Assembly: GCA_947503245.1 (NCBI GenBank)
Contig: CANNCV010000001.1
Span: 743,501-807,500 of the forward strand
Source: an uncultured Sphingomonadaceae bacterium
GTDB lineage: Bacteria > Pseudomonadota > Alphaproteobacteria > Sphingomonadales > Sphingomonadaceae
DNA length: 64,000 nt
Reading direction: 5' to 3'
Shown in pieces: positions 8,548-17,287 of the stretch. Every line of letters starts with the position of its first letter. Positions within the stretch are counted from its first letter, which is position 1. The notes below the pieces were generated by a model that saw only the letters and a list, made by a program, of their open reading frames with translations, made no database searches and had not been told where the DNA came from. The position numbers were made by a program, and so were the translations under genes.

Positions 8548-9445
8548 GGCCAGAGGACAATCGTGTTGCTAAACGTCCTGACGCCGTATCGGGATAGGCA
8601 TCGGCCAGTTCATCAAATGCGGCACAGGCCTTTTCATTATCTTTCGCGGCAATCAGCGCAGCCCCTAGAAAATACAGGCTATCAGGCGCACGGGCTCCGC
8701 GCGGATTGGTTTGATAATTCTCTAGCAATATTTTTGCCGCACTTTGGGGTTTGCCGCCGTCCAGCAATGCCCTGCCAAGCAGATTGCGTGCATGGCTGTT
8801 GCGGGCATGATTGGGGTGTTTTTCCAGCGTCAGGCGCAATTGCTGCTGTGCCTCAGGGTAAAATCCTGCGTCCCAAAGACGAAATCCGTAAATATAGTCA
8901 TCTTCACCAGCATCATCGCTCTCAGGCTTTATGATCGCAGATACGGCGGCAATGCGTTCTGCACTGGGCTCGGCGGCTGGTGCTGCACCAGGAGCGGCAG
9001 CGGCTGGGCCATTATCAGACGCAGCAATTGTCGTCGCAGCGGTTTGGGCTTCTTCGCGTGCTTTTTCGGCTGCTTCTATGCTTTGCAGGCGGTTTTCAAT
9101 CTGCCCAAGGCGAAAGCTATTCTCTTCTGTCTGTGAAGTCAGCCCCGCCAATTGCGCTTCAAGAGCATCTACGCGAGCCAGAAGATCGGCCAGCACAGGC
9201 GAGGCGTTGGAGCTGTTTTGCGATTGCGCAGGTGTCTCACTTTGCACTTCTGGTTCAAAAAAGCGCTCAGAACCGCCAGGGAAAACCTTGCGCTGCACAG
9301 CACGCACTTCCGCTTCCAACCGCTCAACACGGCGATCAAGATTGTTACTTTGTGCGATGGCAGGGGTGGATAGGGCAGTACTTGCCACCAATGTTATTGC
9401 TGCAACAGCGAGGCTGAATGTGCGGCTGGATGGTAAAGCTAACAT
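8525..9445 (-). CDS. cpoB: Tol-Pal system protein CpoB/YbgF
   Basis: Periplasmic coordinator of PBP1B/Tol activity in cell constriction. A signal peptide (about 1-31, ending PAIAQ) is followed by a heptad-rich coiled coil (NLDRRVERLEAEVRAVQRKV, then a second one at about 85-130), an Ala/Pro-rich linker (about 140-165) and TPR repeats from about 185 (YIYGFRLWDAGFYPEAQQQL; later GRALLDGGKPQSAAKILLENY). The 306-residue length is typical. The tolQRAB-pal genes are not in this window; instead the gene overlaps tilS, an arrangement found in sphingomonads. The gene ends in an AGCS tail. Confidence 0.9.
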   Translation of the reverse strand: MLALPSSRTFSLAVAAITLVASTALSTPAIAQSNNLDRRVERLEAEVRAVQRKVFPGGSERFFEPEVQSETPAQSQNSSNASPVLADLLARVDALEAQLAGLTSQTEENSFRLGQIENRLQSIEAAEKAREEAQTAATTIAASDNGPAAAAPGAAPAAEPSAERIAAVSAIIKPESDDAGEDDYIYGFRLWDAGFYPEAQQQLRLTLEKHPNHARNSHARNLLGRALLDGGKPQSAAKILLENYQTNPRGARAPDSLYFLGAALIAAKDNEKACAAFDELADAYPDTASGRLATRLSSGRETAGCS

Positions 9446-9627
9446 GATATGAGTACCTTTTGGGTTCGAAACTATGACAGCGTCTTTTGCAGGATGTTAA
9501 CCTGTCTTTTTCGCGCCATCGGCTATGATAAATAGACCAATATTATAGTCAGATGAACAGCTGGCGGTGCAAAGACAAGATACATACTCACGCCCTAATC
9601 CCAATAGCAATGGGACAGGTGCGCTTG

Positions 9628-10506
9628 TCACTGCTCTGTGCTGTCTGCCCGATTAAGCAGCGCCAATGGATCAACGGGAACATCACGAATGACTCTTTCT
9701 GCTGTACCCAGAGGTTCGATAACGCGGCCCCCCACTGTAATCGACAGAGCATCTGGACGTGCGGTTGCCAATTGCGGGCCTTCTGCATCGGCGGGCACGG
9801 TATAGGTCTCGCCCAGCTTCATCTCTTTCTGCATCAGTTGATCGCCATTGGCATCATAAAACTTTACCCAGATACGGTCTTCTGTAGCGGTAAAGATAAC
9901 AGGTGCATCTGGACCGATATTGGCAGGGTCATCGCCAATACTGCCTTCGTCTCCGGCGGTGCTATCATCGCCGCCTTCTTGATCAGAGCCATCGAGCAGA
10001 CCTGCGTCTCCCGCAGTATCTTCTGCGCTGGCGAGCTCCGGCAGGTCGGTGAAACCAGACGTGCCGCGCCATGCTGCATAGCCCAAAACAACAGCAAAAA
10101 TTCCGACTGCTGCAATTATCCAAGCCGTTTTGGCGCTGGGGACTTTGCCACTTTCTTCAATATTGCTGTCGGGCAGTGCAAATGCCTGACGCTTATTTTG
10201 GTCAGCGTCCAACTCTTCGCGCAATGGATCAAGCCATTCGCTTTCCGGCAGGCCAACGACTTTTGCGTAAGCCCGTGCAAAACCAATAGTGTACGTGCGG
10301 CCTGGCATATCGGAGAAGCGGTTCTCTTCCAGCGATTGCAAATGGCGCGAGGAAATTCGCGTCGAGCTGCTGATATCTTCAAGGGATAGTTGCTTTGCCT
10401 TGCGCGCCTCTTGCAGACGTTCTCCAACGGTCAGAAGCATGAGCTCCTCATTTGCTGGTTCTTCGTCTTCCATTTGCGGCCCCTTATGCGCAATATTTTC
10501 TTTCAC
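9628..10506 (-). CDS. RodZ-like helix-turn-helix membrane protein (HTH_25 + DUF4115)
   Basis: The N-terminus has a RodZ-type HTH (VGERLQEARKAKQLSLEDISSSTRI, about 27-50), then RTYTIGFARAYAKVVGL, a single TM segment (about 127-145, WIIAAVGIFAVVLGYAAW), an acidic Asp/Gly-rich periplasmic linker and a C-terminal DUF4115 beta domain (VIFTATEDRIWVKFYD ... LGETYTVP). RodZ anchors MreB and helps set rod shape. Alphaproteobacterial members with this layout are usually assigned to that family, but the specific function here is inferred. The acidic linker GSDQEGGDDSTAGDEGS is longer than in many homologs. It sits between ptsP and cpoB on the same strand. Confidence 0.85.
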   Translation of the reverse strand: MKENIAHKGPQMEDEEPANEELMLLTVGERLQEARKAKQLSLEDISSSTRISSRHLQSLEENRFSDMPGRTYTIGFARAYAKVVGLPESEWLDPLREELDADQNKRQAFALPDSNIEESGKVPSAKTAWIIAAVGIFAVVLGYAAWRGTSGFTDLPELASAEDTAGDAGLLDGSDQEGGDDSTAGDEGSIGDDPANIGPDAPVIFTATEDRIWVKFYDANGDQLMQKEMKLGETYTVPADAEGPQLATARPDALSITVGGRVIEPLGTAERVIRDVPVDPLALLNRADSTEQ

Positions 10507-10585
10507 ACGGTCTGAATTATAGAAGCTATGACGTCAACGCCTGTATCACGGTTTTCTATAAGAATTTACGCGGCTTTCAGGCATT

Positions 10586-12856
10586 TTAGTCAATTTCTAC
10601 ACCTTCTGCCCGAGCCCAGCTGCGCAGGGCACCGCGCAGGTCTTCCGGCGGCATGCCCAATAAGGTGGACATTTGCGCTTTTGTATCAGCCAGATTGATT
10701 GAGCGGATCATGGCTTTTACCGGTCCTAATGCGGCTGGAGTAATAGAAAGCCGGTTAATGCCAAGCCCGATCAATGCCAGCGCTGAAAGGCGGCGTCCGC
10801 CCATTTCGCCGCAAACAGTCAGGTCAATACCGCTCCCGTCAACATTGCGAACAATGCGCGCCAGAAAACGCAAAATGGCAGGGCTAAGCCAGTCATAACG
10901 CTCTGCCAATTTGGGATGCGCCCTATCAGCGGCGAGCAGAAATTGCGTCAGATCATTGGTGCCGATTGACAGGAAAGAGATTTTGGGGATCAAAATGTCC
11001 AGTGTCTCGGCAAGCGCAGGAACCTCCAGCATCGCGCCATAGCGAATTTTTTCGGGCAGCATCTTCTTATGATCGGCTAAAAACTGGCACTGCCGCTCAA
11101 AAATCGCCTTTGCTTCATCAAATTCCCATGGCTCTGCAACCATGGGGAACATAACATTCAATGTTCGTCCTGCCGCGGCTTCCAGCAATGCTCTGGCCTG
11201 AACTTTCATTAAGCCATCACGATCGAGCGCAACGCGCAATGCGCGCCAGCCCATTGCGGGGTTTTCTTCCTGATCAGTGTCCTTGCGCAAATATGGCAAG
11301 GACTTGTCACCGCCAATATCAACCGTGCGAAACACGACAGGTTTGTCGCCAGCAGCATCCATAACATCGCGATACAGCCGCATCTGGCGCTCACGGCGCG
11401 GTAATGTTGCCGACACCAGAAATTGAAATTCAGTGCGGAACAGACCTATGCCTTCCGCGCCGCTATGATTGACGGCAGACACCTCATCACGCAGTCCGGC
11501 ATTGACCATCAGGCAGATGGGTACGCCGTCCTTGGTAATGGCCGGTTCGTCACGCAATGCGGCAAAGCTGGCTTGCCGTTTCTTGCGTTGGTTGAACTTG
11601 CTTTCAAATGCTGTGAGCGTGGCCTCTGTCGGGCGAACATGCACAATCCGTTCATCGCTATCGAGCAGGATTTCATCATCTTCGCGCACCATATGGCGAA
11701 TAGAGCTGACCCTGCCAATCACCGGTATGCCCATGGCGCGGGCAACGATGGTGACGTGCGCCGTTAGCGACCCTTCCTCAAGTATCACGCCTTTCAAGCG
11801 CCGCCGGTCATATTCCAGCAACTCCGCTGGGCCCAGATTGCGCGCTATCAATATGGTATCAGTGCGTAGGCCCAGCTTTGCAGCCGTACCCAATTGGCCC
11901 GATACGATGCGCAGCAAGCGGTTAGCAAGATCCTCAAGATCATGCATCCGCTCGGCTAGCAAGGGATCGTCAATTTCACGCATCCGCATTCTGGTGCGTT
12001 GTTGTACGCGTTCTATAGCTGCTTCTGCGGTTAGTCCGCTATCAATGGCGGCATTGATGCGCCGCGACCAACCCTCATCATAAGCAAACATTTTGTAGGT
12101 TTTGAGGATTTCCTCATGCTCGCCATCGACGCCAAATTCGGCCTGATTGGCCATGTCGTCAATCTGCTCGCGCATTTTGGTAAAGGCTGAATAGACCCTT
12201 TGGCGCTCGACCTCTATATCGTCTGCAACAACATGTTCGATGGTGATGCGCGGCTGGTGAAAAACAGCACGGCCCAAGGCCAAGCCTTTGACCAAAGTAA
12301 GGCCGGACAGGCGCGCAGGTCCGGTCGAACTTGACGACAAGTCCGCCACAGCCTCCTGATCGATCAACTCTGCATTGCTGATCAATTCGCTAATCACCAT
12401 GGCGACGGTTTGCAGGGCTTCGATTTCTACATCATCATAACGGCGCGGCTCGACATGCTGAACACATATCACGCCGACAGCGCGTTCGCGGCGAATGATC
12501 GGCACGCCGGCAAAACTGTGGAACCGTTCTTCCCCCGTTTCCGGGCGATATTGAAAGTCCGGATGTGCGGCTGCTTCAGCAAGGTTAAGCGTATCAACCT
12601 GCTGCGCAATATGGCCGGTCAACCCTTCACCAAGCGCCAATTTTGTGACGTGGACAGCGCTTTGGTTCAGGCCGCGTGTCGCGAACAGTTCCAGCGCCTG
12701 TTCACGCAAAAGATATAATGAACACACCTCGCTGTTCAAAGCTGCGCCAATGATTTCAACCATCTGATTCAGCTTGGCCTGCGCATTGGCGCGCGATGCC
12801 ATAAGCTCGTGCAGTTCGGTCAATATCTTTCGTGCGGCGGCTGTGGCTGAGGTCAT
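10586..12856 (-). CDS. ptsP: Nitrogen-type PTS enzyme I with GAF domain
   Basis: PtsP (EI-Ntr) phosphorylates NPr from PEP and feeds a regulatory, sugar-independent phosphorelay. The 756 residues contain a GAF domain (about 20-165), the EI N-terminal region (185-330), the mobile phosphohistidine domain with GSLTAHVTIVARAMGIP (363-379, active H367) and the PEP-binding barrel with GIGLFRTEFQF, KPVVFRTVDIGGDK and the C-terminal signature SIGTNDLTQF ... VCGEMGG. All expected motifs are present. In many alphaproteobacteria GAF-PtsP senses glutamine; that is family knowledge and not visible here. NPr and EIIA-Ntr genes are not nearby. Confidence 0.95.
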   Translation of the reverse strand: MTSATAAARKILTELHELMASRANAQAKLNQMVEIIGAALNSEVCSLYLLREQALELFATRGLNQSAVHVTKLALGEGLTGHIAQQVDTLNLAEAAAHPDFQYRPETGEERFHSFAGVPIIRRERAVGVICVQHVEPRRYDDVEIEALQTVAMVISELISNAELIDQEAVADLSSSSTGPARLSGLTLVKGLALGRAVFHQPRITIEHVVADDIEVERQRVYSAFTKMREQIDDMANQAEFGVDGEHEEILKTYKMFAYDEGWSRRINAAIDSGLTAEAAIERVQQRTRMRMREIDDPLLAERMHDLEDLANRLLRIVSGQLGTAAKLGLRTDTILIARNLGPAELLEYDRRRLKGVILEEGSLTAHVTIVARAMGIPVIGRVSSIRHMVREDDEILLDSDERIVHVRPTEATLTAFESKFNQRKKRQASFAALRDEPAITKDGVPICLMVNAGLRDEVSAVNHSGAEGIGLFRTEFQFLVSATLPRRERQMRLYRDVMDAAGDKPVVFRTVDIGGDKSLPYLRKDTDQEENPAMGWRALRVALDRDGLMKVQARALLEAAAGRTLNVMFPMVAEPWEFDEAKAIFERQCQFLADHKKMLPEKIRYGAMLEVPALAETLDILIPKISFLSIGTNDLTQFLLAADRAHPKLAERYDWLSPAILRFLARIVRNVDGSGIDLTVCGEMGGRRLSALALIGLGINRLSITPAALGPVKAMIRSINLADTKAQMSTLLGMPPEDLRGALRSWARAEGVEID

Positions 12857-13002
12857 GACCCCAGCCTATCATATCGCGGCATTTTCACAATAGATGTCAT
12901 AAGGCGATAAAGCCGCGCCATTCCAACCGTTAGATATAGAGTGAGATGGCCATCATCCCAGTTTAAGCGGTCAAAGCCATATTGTTTTGAAGACTGACCC
13001 AG

Positions 13003-13155
13003 CTAATGGGTTATTTCTTCCTTCAATCGCAATTTCTGTTTTTTCAGGCTGGATATTCGATAGGCATCTGGGGCGGGGCGCTGCTGCTCTTCATGGATCT
13101 TCCGATCAATAGCGGCGTGCTTTTGTTGTAGTGATTGCAGATGCTGCGTATCCAT
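13003..13155 (-). CDS. DUF465 (YdcH-like) small protein
   Basis: A 50-residue helical protein with the DUF465 pattern: HLQSLQQKHAAIDRKI, a short turn, then ISSLKKQKLRLKEEI. The longest open frame starts at 13314, but the AGGAG Shine-Dalgarno site 8 nt before the ATG at 13155 and the family length fix the start there. Function of DUF465 is unknown. It is divergent from a second DUF465 gene only 143 bp away. Confidence 0.85.
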   Translation of the reverse strand: MDTQHLQSLQQKHAAIDRKIHEEQQRPAPDAYRISSLKKQKLRLKEEITH

Positions 13156-13298
13156 ATGTGTCTCCTGCGACTCGTTCGAAGGGATGAACATTACACCATG
13201 AATTGTGATGAGAGTCTTTACCGTCCATCCATTATGGAGCAACGCTTCATCGAAAAAATAGAATGGCGCTTCATCAACAGTCAGGATAGACACGCAAT

Positions 13299-13496
13299 AT
13301 GGACGAACGCGCACTCAGGCAGAAATTGACCCAATTACGACTGGAACATCACGATCTGGATGTTGCCATTGATGCTTTGGCTTTGTCTGGCGGACATGAT
13401 CAATTGCAATTGGCCCGTATGAAGAAGCGCAAATTGCGTTTGAAGGATCAAATATCTGCAATAGAGGATATGTTGATACCCGATATTATCGCTTAG
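13299..13496 (+). CDS. DUF465 (YdcH-like) small protein, second copy
   Basis: A 65-residue protein: LRQKLTQLRLEHHDLDVAIDAL then LARMKKRKLRLKDQISAIEDMLIP. The KKRKLRLKDQI block is nearly identical to the KKQKLRLKEEI of its divergent neighbour, so these are paralogs. DUF465 proteins form short helical hairpins of unknown role and in alphaproteobacteria commonly neighbour DUF1465, as here. No strong Shine-Dalgarno site is visible before ATG 13299. Confidence 0.85.
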   Translation: MDERALRQKLTQLRLEHHDLDVAIDALALSGGHDQLQLARMKKRKLRLKDQISAIEDMLIPDIIA

Positions 13497-13629
13497 GTCT
13501 GTTCATGATCTAACAAAGGGCGATGATCTCGCGCTCCTGTGCGTTTCAATTTGATACACCGCTTTGCACCAGCCTGTTTGTGGACAAATAACGGCTGCAC
13601 CGAAAGCAGATACTGGCTAATGTCAAATT

Positions 13630-14148
13630 ATGTCTACTATATTATCCATCGGTACAGCCCGGGATGTTACACCGGACCTTGTTGACGCGCTCTACATAGA
13701 GGCGATGCTGCTTGCAGAAGAGGCAAGGGAGCATTTTTCCAACACCAATATCGATGCGATTGCAGAGACTTTTCTGGCACCTGTGCGAAAGGTGGAATTG
13801 TCTTGCGAGTCCCTAAAGGTCACGACGCGGCTGATGCACGCCATTGCCTGGCTTTTAAACCGCAAGGCCTATTTTGCTGGTGAGATTACTGAGAGGCAGC
13901 TGCGCAATCATAGCAGAATGCTGGGCCGCGCGAATGAGAGTGAGCCTGATGTTATCGCCACGCTTGATCCGCAAAGCCGTTATCTTGTGCATGCCAGTCA
14001 GGAGCTTTTTGACAGGCTTAAGCGTCTTGAAGAGCGTCAAATGAATATTTCTCAAACCGACAATAGCAACGCATTGCCAGTAGCCACGGAACAGGCCTCT
14101 CCAGTTCGCGAAATGCAGGAAAAGCTGCGTCAATCACTCACATTATAA
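13630..14148 (+). CDS. DUF1465 / RcdA-like protein
   Basis: 172 residues matching the RcdA (DUF1465) family: a three-helix core with LYIEAMLLAEEAREHF (about 21-36), LSCESLKVTTRLMHAIAWLL (about 60-79) and GEITERQLRNHSRML (about 87-101), then a weakly conserved polar C-terminal tail. In Caulobacter RcdA is an adaptor that helps ClpXP degrade CtrA during the cell cycle; assigning that role here is inference from the family. It follows a DUF465 gene by 133 bp with no terminator seen between them. ATG 13630 opens the conserved helix region. Confidence 0.85.
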   Translation: MSTILSIGTARDVTPDLVDALYIEAMLLAEEAREHFSNTNIDAIAETFLAPVRKVELSCESLKVTTRLMHAIAWLLNRKAYFAGEITERQLRNHSRMLGRANESEPDVIATLDPQSRYLVHASQELFDRLKRLEERQMNISQTDNSNALPVATEQASPVREMQEKLRQSLTL

Positions 14149-14260
14149 GCTACTGATAATAGCAATGGCTATATCTGCGCTGCGCTGGCCGGGTCACGCG
14201 CAATGCTTCAACGCACAATCTATTTGCGTAAGCTGATGCGCTATGGCTGCTCTATGTTTT

Positions 14261-14305
14261 AATGATTGTGCCCCAGCTCTTTTCAGAACCGGGGCAATAA
14301 TCATT
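14261..14305 (-). terminator. Hairpin at the 3' end of the glycine-zipper gene
   Basis: Outer arms AATGATT (14261-14267) / AATCATT (14299-14305) and inner arms TGCCCC (14269-14274) / GGGGCA (14291-14296) stack with a small internal loop. It touches the stop codon of the minus-strand gene. No T-run follows on the minus strand; the symmetry would also serve the plus-strand DUF1465 gene. Confidence 0.55.
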
Positions 14306-15219
14306 TAGCGTGTTGCTGGCCGAGCCTTTGTACGGCGCAAGCGCTTTGCTTTTGTCCGCTTAACCCGTTTTACCGGCTGGCGTACATAGACTTCTTCGGT
14401 CACATATTCTGGTTGCTGACAGCCGCATCCACCAGTCACAGTAACAGTTGTCGTGCCGCTTTGGGCGTTGGCGACCGCTTGGGCATAAGCATTATATTGC
14501 TGATAATAAGCAGCATAATAATTGTTCAACCATTGATTATAGGCTGCATAATAGCTTTCATAATCACGAAATGCCTGTTGCTGCGGCTGGCGGAATTGGT
14601 CGCATGGATCACGCTCAGACCGGTCAATAACCGCGCCGGCAATTGCGCCAACCCCTGCGCCGATTAACGTTCCTGCCGTTCTGTTGCCACGGCCAGCGAT
14701 CCGGTTACCTGCAAGGCCGCCAATCGCACCGCCAATAAGCGCACCGCCAACACCATTGTCACGGCGACAGCGTTCGATCAGATTGCGATCGTCAAAGTTT
14801 TGATTGCGAAAATCTGCGCCATTCAGGTCATCTTCTGGAAAACCACCATTGGGCAGGCTGGCGTCAGGCAATTGCTGAGCAGGAAATTGCTGGGCTGGCA
14901 ATTGTTGAGCCGGAAATTGTTGTGTCGGCAGCTGCTGCGAAGGATTGGGGAAGCTGACGCCGGTTGAACCAGGTGCTGGCAAAGACGGGATGCCCTGACG
15001 GGGCAATGGCTGCGGCAAGCGAGTGGATGTAGGCAGACGCACATCACGGCTTTGCTGCGCCTTATCGTCCGTCAACACATCCATTGTTGATATGTGTAGG
15101 GCTGAAAACGAAGATGTATTCGAGTCGCGGATTGATGTTGCTGCGTTTGCTGGGCTTGCAACTGCGCATGCTGCTATAGCGGCCATCAATGCGATGCGAG
15201 TATTTAGGCGGTTCTTCAT
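14305..15219 (-). CDS. Exported glycine-zipper protein with QQ[LF]PA repeats
   Basis: 304 residues with a signal peptide (about 1-27, ending ASPANA). A Pro/Gln repeat region (about 92-118, units QQLPA/QQFPA) precedes a glycine-zipper 2TM-like segment GGALIGGAIGGLAG ... GTLIGAGVGAIAGAVI (about 158-200). Next comes a Tyr/Gln-rich stretch with YYAAYNQWLNNYYAAYYQQY (about 219-238), a GCGCQQ motif and a basic tail (KRVKRTKAKRLRRTKA). Glycine zippers of this type occur in outer-membrane or envelope-stress proteins. The precise role is not recognisable. A hairpin follows the stop codon. Confidence 0.75.
   Translation of the reverse strand: MKNRLNTRIALMAAIAACAVASPANAATSIRDSNTSSFSALHISTMDVLTDDKAQQSRDVRLPTSTRLPQPLPRQGIPSLPAPGSTGVSFPNPSQQLPTQQFPAQQLPAQQFPAQQLPDASLPNGGFPEDDLNGADFRNQNFDDRNLIERCRRDNGVGGALIGGAIGGLAGNRIAGRGNRTAGTLIGAGVGAIAGAVIDRSERDPCDQFRQPQQQAFRDYESYYAAYNQWLNNYYAAYYQQYNAYAQAVANAQSGTTTVTVTGGCGCQQPEYVTEEVYVRQPVKRVKRTKAKRLRRTKARPATR
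14868..14942 (-). repeat. Five 15-bp tandem units encoding QQ[LF]PA
   Basis: Five in-frame 15-bp units (14868-14882, 14883-14897, 14898-14912, 14913-14927, 14928-14942) alternate between two variants, GGCAATTGCTG-type and GGAAATTGCTG-type, so the larger period is 30 bp. They encode the Pro/Gln linker of the glycine-zipper protein. Copy number could vary without breaking frame. Confidence 0.8.
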
Positions 15220-15458
15220 AGTTAACAGCTCCCTTTACGGGCTTGATCGATATAATAGTTAATCAAAGCCCAAGAATATTGGTTGATAAACTGTTACCAT
15301 TTTCGTGCATGCTATGCCATGCACTGCCTGTAAATTCACGTTGTGATGGGGCCGTTTTTGCTGGTTTGTCCTGTTTTGGGGCAGAGTTCGCCAATAAGGT
15401 TACCTCGAGGTTCGCCCTAAAAAGCCAGCCCGGCAATTTGCTGCCAATTAGCGTGTAT

Positions 15459-15968
15459 TTATGCGCTAAAACATGCTTCCATAAGCTGTGCGAGACGTTC
15501 TATGCCTTTGGCGTCATCACCATCAAAGCGTGCTGTTAATGGGCTGTCCAAGTCAATAACGGCAACAACATGCCGATCCGCGCCCTGTCCGGCAAAGACC
15601 GGGACAACCAGTTCGGACAGCGTGTCGCCGTCACAAGCAATATGCCCCGGGAATGCATGGACATCTCCTACACAGTGGGTTTCGCCACTCGTCGCGGCCG
15701 CACCGCATACGCCTTGATCCATGGCTATTCTTATACAAGCAGGTTTGCCCATAAATGGCCCTAATATCAGCCCGCCATCGACAACACGGTAGAATCCGGC
15801 CCAATTAAGCCCGGGCAAAAACTGCCACATCAAGGCAGCAATATTGGCCATATTGGCAATGGTGTCCGGCTCATCAGCAACCAGCGCGCGCGCTGCACTA
15901 AGCAAATCGTCATAGAGCACGCTTTTCGGTGCATCAGCATTGGTCTGAAAATCATACATGTGCGACAT
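15459..15968 (-). CDS. msrC: Free methionine-R-sulfoxide reductase (GAF type)
   Basis: fRMsr reduces free Met-R-O using three cysteines within a GAF fold. The 169 residues contain GPFMGKPAC (C78), QGVCGAA (C88) and FPGHIACD (C112), matching the three-Cys arrangement of the family, plus WAGFYRV (56-62) and a final VAVIDLDSP strand. The ATG at 15968 or the one at 15959 could be used; the N-terminal extension is not conserved. The product is cytosolic and works with thioredoxin. MsrB is encoded elsewhere in the window, giving both free and protein-bound repair. Confidence 0.93.
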   Translation of the reverse strand: MSHMYDFQTNADAPKSVLYDDLLSAARALVADEPDTIANMANIAALMWQFLPGLNWAGFYRVVDGGLILGPFMGKPACIRIAMDQGVCGAAATSGETHCVGDVHAFPGHIACDGDTLSELVVPVFAGQGADRHVVAVIDLDSPLTARFDGDDAKGIERLAQLMEACFSA

Positions 15969-16056
15969 ATAGGCGGCCAGATGCGCAAGCGCCAGATTAT
16001 CTTATCGGTGCTATCTCATTATCACAGCATGGCAATTATATGCGCATATCATGCTA

Positions 16057-16485
16057 TCAATCAAAAGAGACTTTGCCGCGCCCTTTTTTGATATCAGCGC
16101 GGTTTTTCTTTTGTGCCAGTCGCTTGGTTTTGCCGACGCGGTTCAACCGCGTTTTCTTGCGTTTTGCAGGTGCAATATGCGCTTGATTAAGAAGCTCCAG
16201 AAAACGCTGCTGTGCTGCCTGACGATTTGCAAGCTGTGTCCGGTGCGTCCGCGCAGTGATCACAATCTCCCCTTGCAGATTTAGGTAGGATGCGGCGAGC
16301 ATTTTGAGCCGGTGATATACTGGTGATGTCAAACCAAGTGCAAAGATATTAATCCGCATCTGCACAGCGGTGGAGACCTTGTTGACATTTTGTCCGCCGG
16401 GACCAGATGAGGTTATAAAGCGCTCCTGAACAGCGGAAGGCGGAATATCGCTCCAGCATAGCATAGCCTGCCTAGTATCAGCCAT
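16057..16485 (-). CDS. arfB: Alternative ribosome-rescue factor ArfB (YaeJ)
   Basis: A release-factor domain-3 homolog that hydrolyses peptidyl-tRNA on stalled ribosomes. The GGQ motif is in SSGPGGQNVNKVST (26-39). Residues after about 108 form the basic tail (KRKKTRLNRVGKTKRLAQKKNRADIKKG split by hydrophobics) that enters the empty mRNA channel. The 142-residue length is typical. It lacks the codon-recognition domains of RF1/RF2, so it is not a truncated release factor. It stands alone on the minus strand, 88 bp upstream (in the transcribed sense) of msrC. Confidence 0.95.
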   Translation of the reverse strand: MADTRQAMLCWSDIPPSAVQERFITSSGPGGQNVNKVSTAVQMRINIFALGLTSPVYHRLKMLAASYLNLQGEIVITARTHRTQLANRQAAQQRFLELLNQAHIAPAKRKKTRLNRVGKTKRLAQKKNRADIKKGRGKVSFD

Positions 16486-16614
16486 GATACGCTATCCAAT
16501 ATAGGCTGCCTGATGCAGCGATATAAAATGCTCGGGAAAACGTCATATGCCTTCATAAAGGCTGGCGCGCCTTTTGGCCAGAAATGACTTTTTTTGGCAG
16601 GTCAGTAGACCGCT

Positions 16615-16971
16615 TTATTTGCAGTTCTTTCCGGCGTTGATCCATACTCTTTGCGGGCGTGGCCCAGCGCCATTGCGCGGGCGGCCAACACGATTGATGC
16701 GGCCTCTCACACATTTTGTTTTTTTCGCGGTTTTGGCCTTGGTCTGAGCATTATCAGCGTCTGCATTTTTTTGTGCGGATTGATCGCTCTCGGCTGGTTG
16801 AGCGGCAGCTGCAGCCTTTTGCGCGTCAATATTGCTATGTTCGCCATTGGCGGAAATATGCGCGCTATCAGCAAATGCGGCGGCATGTGCAGCTGTATTG
16901 GGCGCTATGCTCATCGCGGCTATAGCTATCACGCTTCCTATCTTACCCAATGACATATTTTGCATCGCCAA
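16615..16971 (-). CDS. Small exported basic protein, hypothetical
   Basis: 118 residues: a signal peptide (IGSVIAIAAMSIAPNTAAHA, cut near residue 31), an Ala/Gln/Asp-rich low-complexity stretch (about 45-80), then a basic C-terminus with two cysteines (KTKCVRGRINRVGRPRNG and the final GKNCK), likely a disulfide. I recognise no family. The composition switch from acidic-neutral to basic is like several small periplasmic proteins of sphingomonads. Start alternatives are the closely spaced Met codons 1, 3 and 6. Confidence 0.6.
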   Translation of the reverse strand: MAMQNMSLGKIGSVIAIAAMSIAPNTAAHAAAFADSAHISANGEHSNIDAQKAAAAAQPAESDQSAQKNADADNAQTKAKTAKKTKCVRGRINRVGRPRNGAGPRPQRVWINAGKNCK

Positions 16972-17107
16972 AACCTTTCCCGCTTCAGTAACCTGAGACT
17001 ATATCCTGCTCCCGTTTCTTATATTATGATGTAATCGGAATTCATATCATTGCAACAATTTCTGCCAAAAAACCACTCTATAGATAAACTCTATCAATAT
17101 GGGCCGC
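16972..17107. other. Non-coding spacer
   Basis: AT-rich spacer containing the 5' side of the small exported gene. No complete gene, tRNA or convincing promoter pair is visible. Together with the adjoining interrupted reading frame at 17108-17287 it makes a stretch of 316 bases without an intact gene. Confidence 0.4.
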
Positions 17108-17266
17108 TTACTTATTGTTTATTCTTGGCCGAAACGATGGACGCCGCGCTGATGAACTGCGGCGCGACGGGCGCGACTTATAGCTTGGCGCTTTGGGGGT
17201 ATTAGGCCGTATTCTGGGCCTTTGGTTGGAGCGCCTTGAGGGGGGCTTGGCTTTCGGTGCTTTTGG
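17108..17266 (-). pseudogene. Arg/Pro-rich continuation of the upstream lipoprotein frame after two stops
   Basis: In the same reading frame as the lipoprotein ending at 17288, the sequence runs TAA (17288-17290), six codons, TAG (17267-17269), then 52 open codons to TAA at 17108. The 52 residues include 12 Arg and many Pro/Ser (PPSRRSNQRPRIR, SRPSRRSSSARRPSF), matching the composition of the lipoprotein C-terminus. No start codon opens it. It is best read as a severed C-terminal extension, or as read-through coding sequence. Confidence 0.45.
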
Positions 17267-17287
17267 CTAGCGGAGAGTTATATATTC

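Noticed and set aside
9553-10389. 278-codon plus-strand frame opposite the RodZ-like gene
   Set aside because: It is antisense to a clear HTH/TM/DUF4115 gene, has many Cys and no family pattern; it results from the codon bias of the true gene.
10515-10545. TTGACG and TATAAT on the minus strand, as a promoter of the RodZ-like gene
   Set aside because: They are only 10 bp apart, not the 16-18 bp a sigma-70 promoter needs.
11469-12083. 204-codon plus-strand frame inside ptsP
   Set aside because: Ser/Arg-rich mirror of the ptsP codons on the other strand; no start signal.
14868-14942. Tandem units considered as a CRISPR array
   Set aside because: 15-bp units without spacers, inside a coding frame; they are protein repeats.
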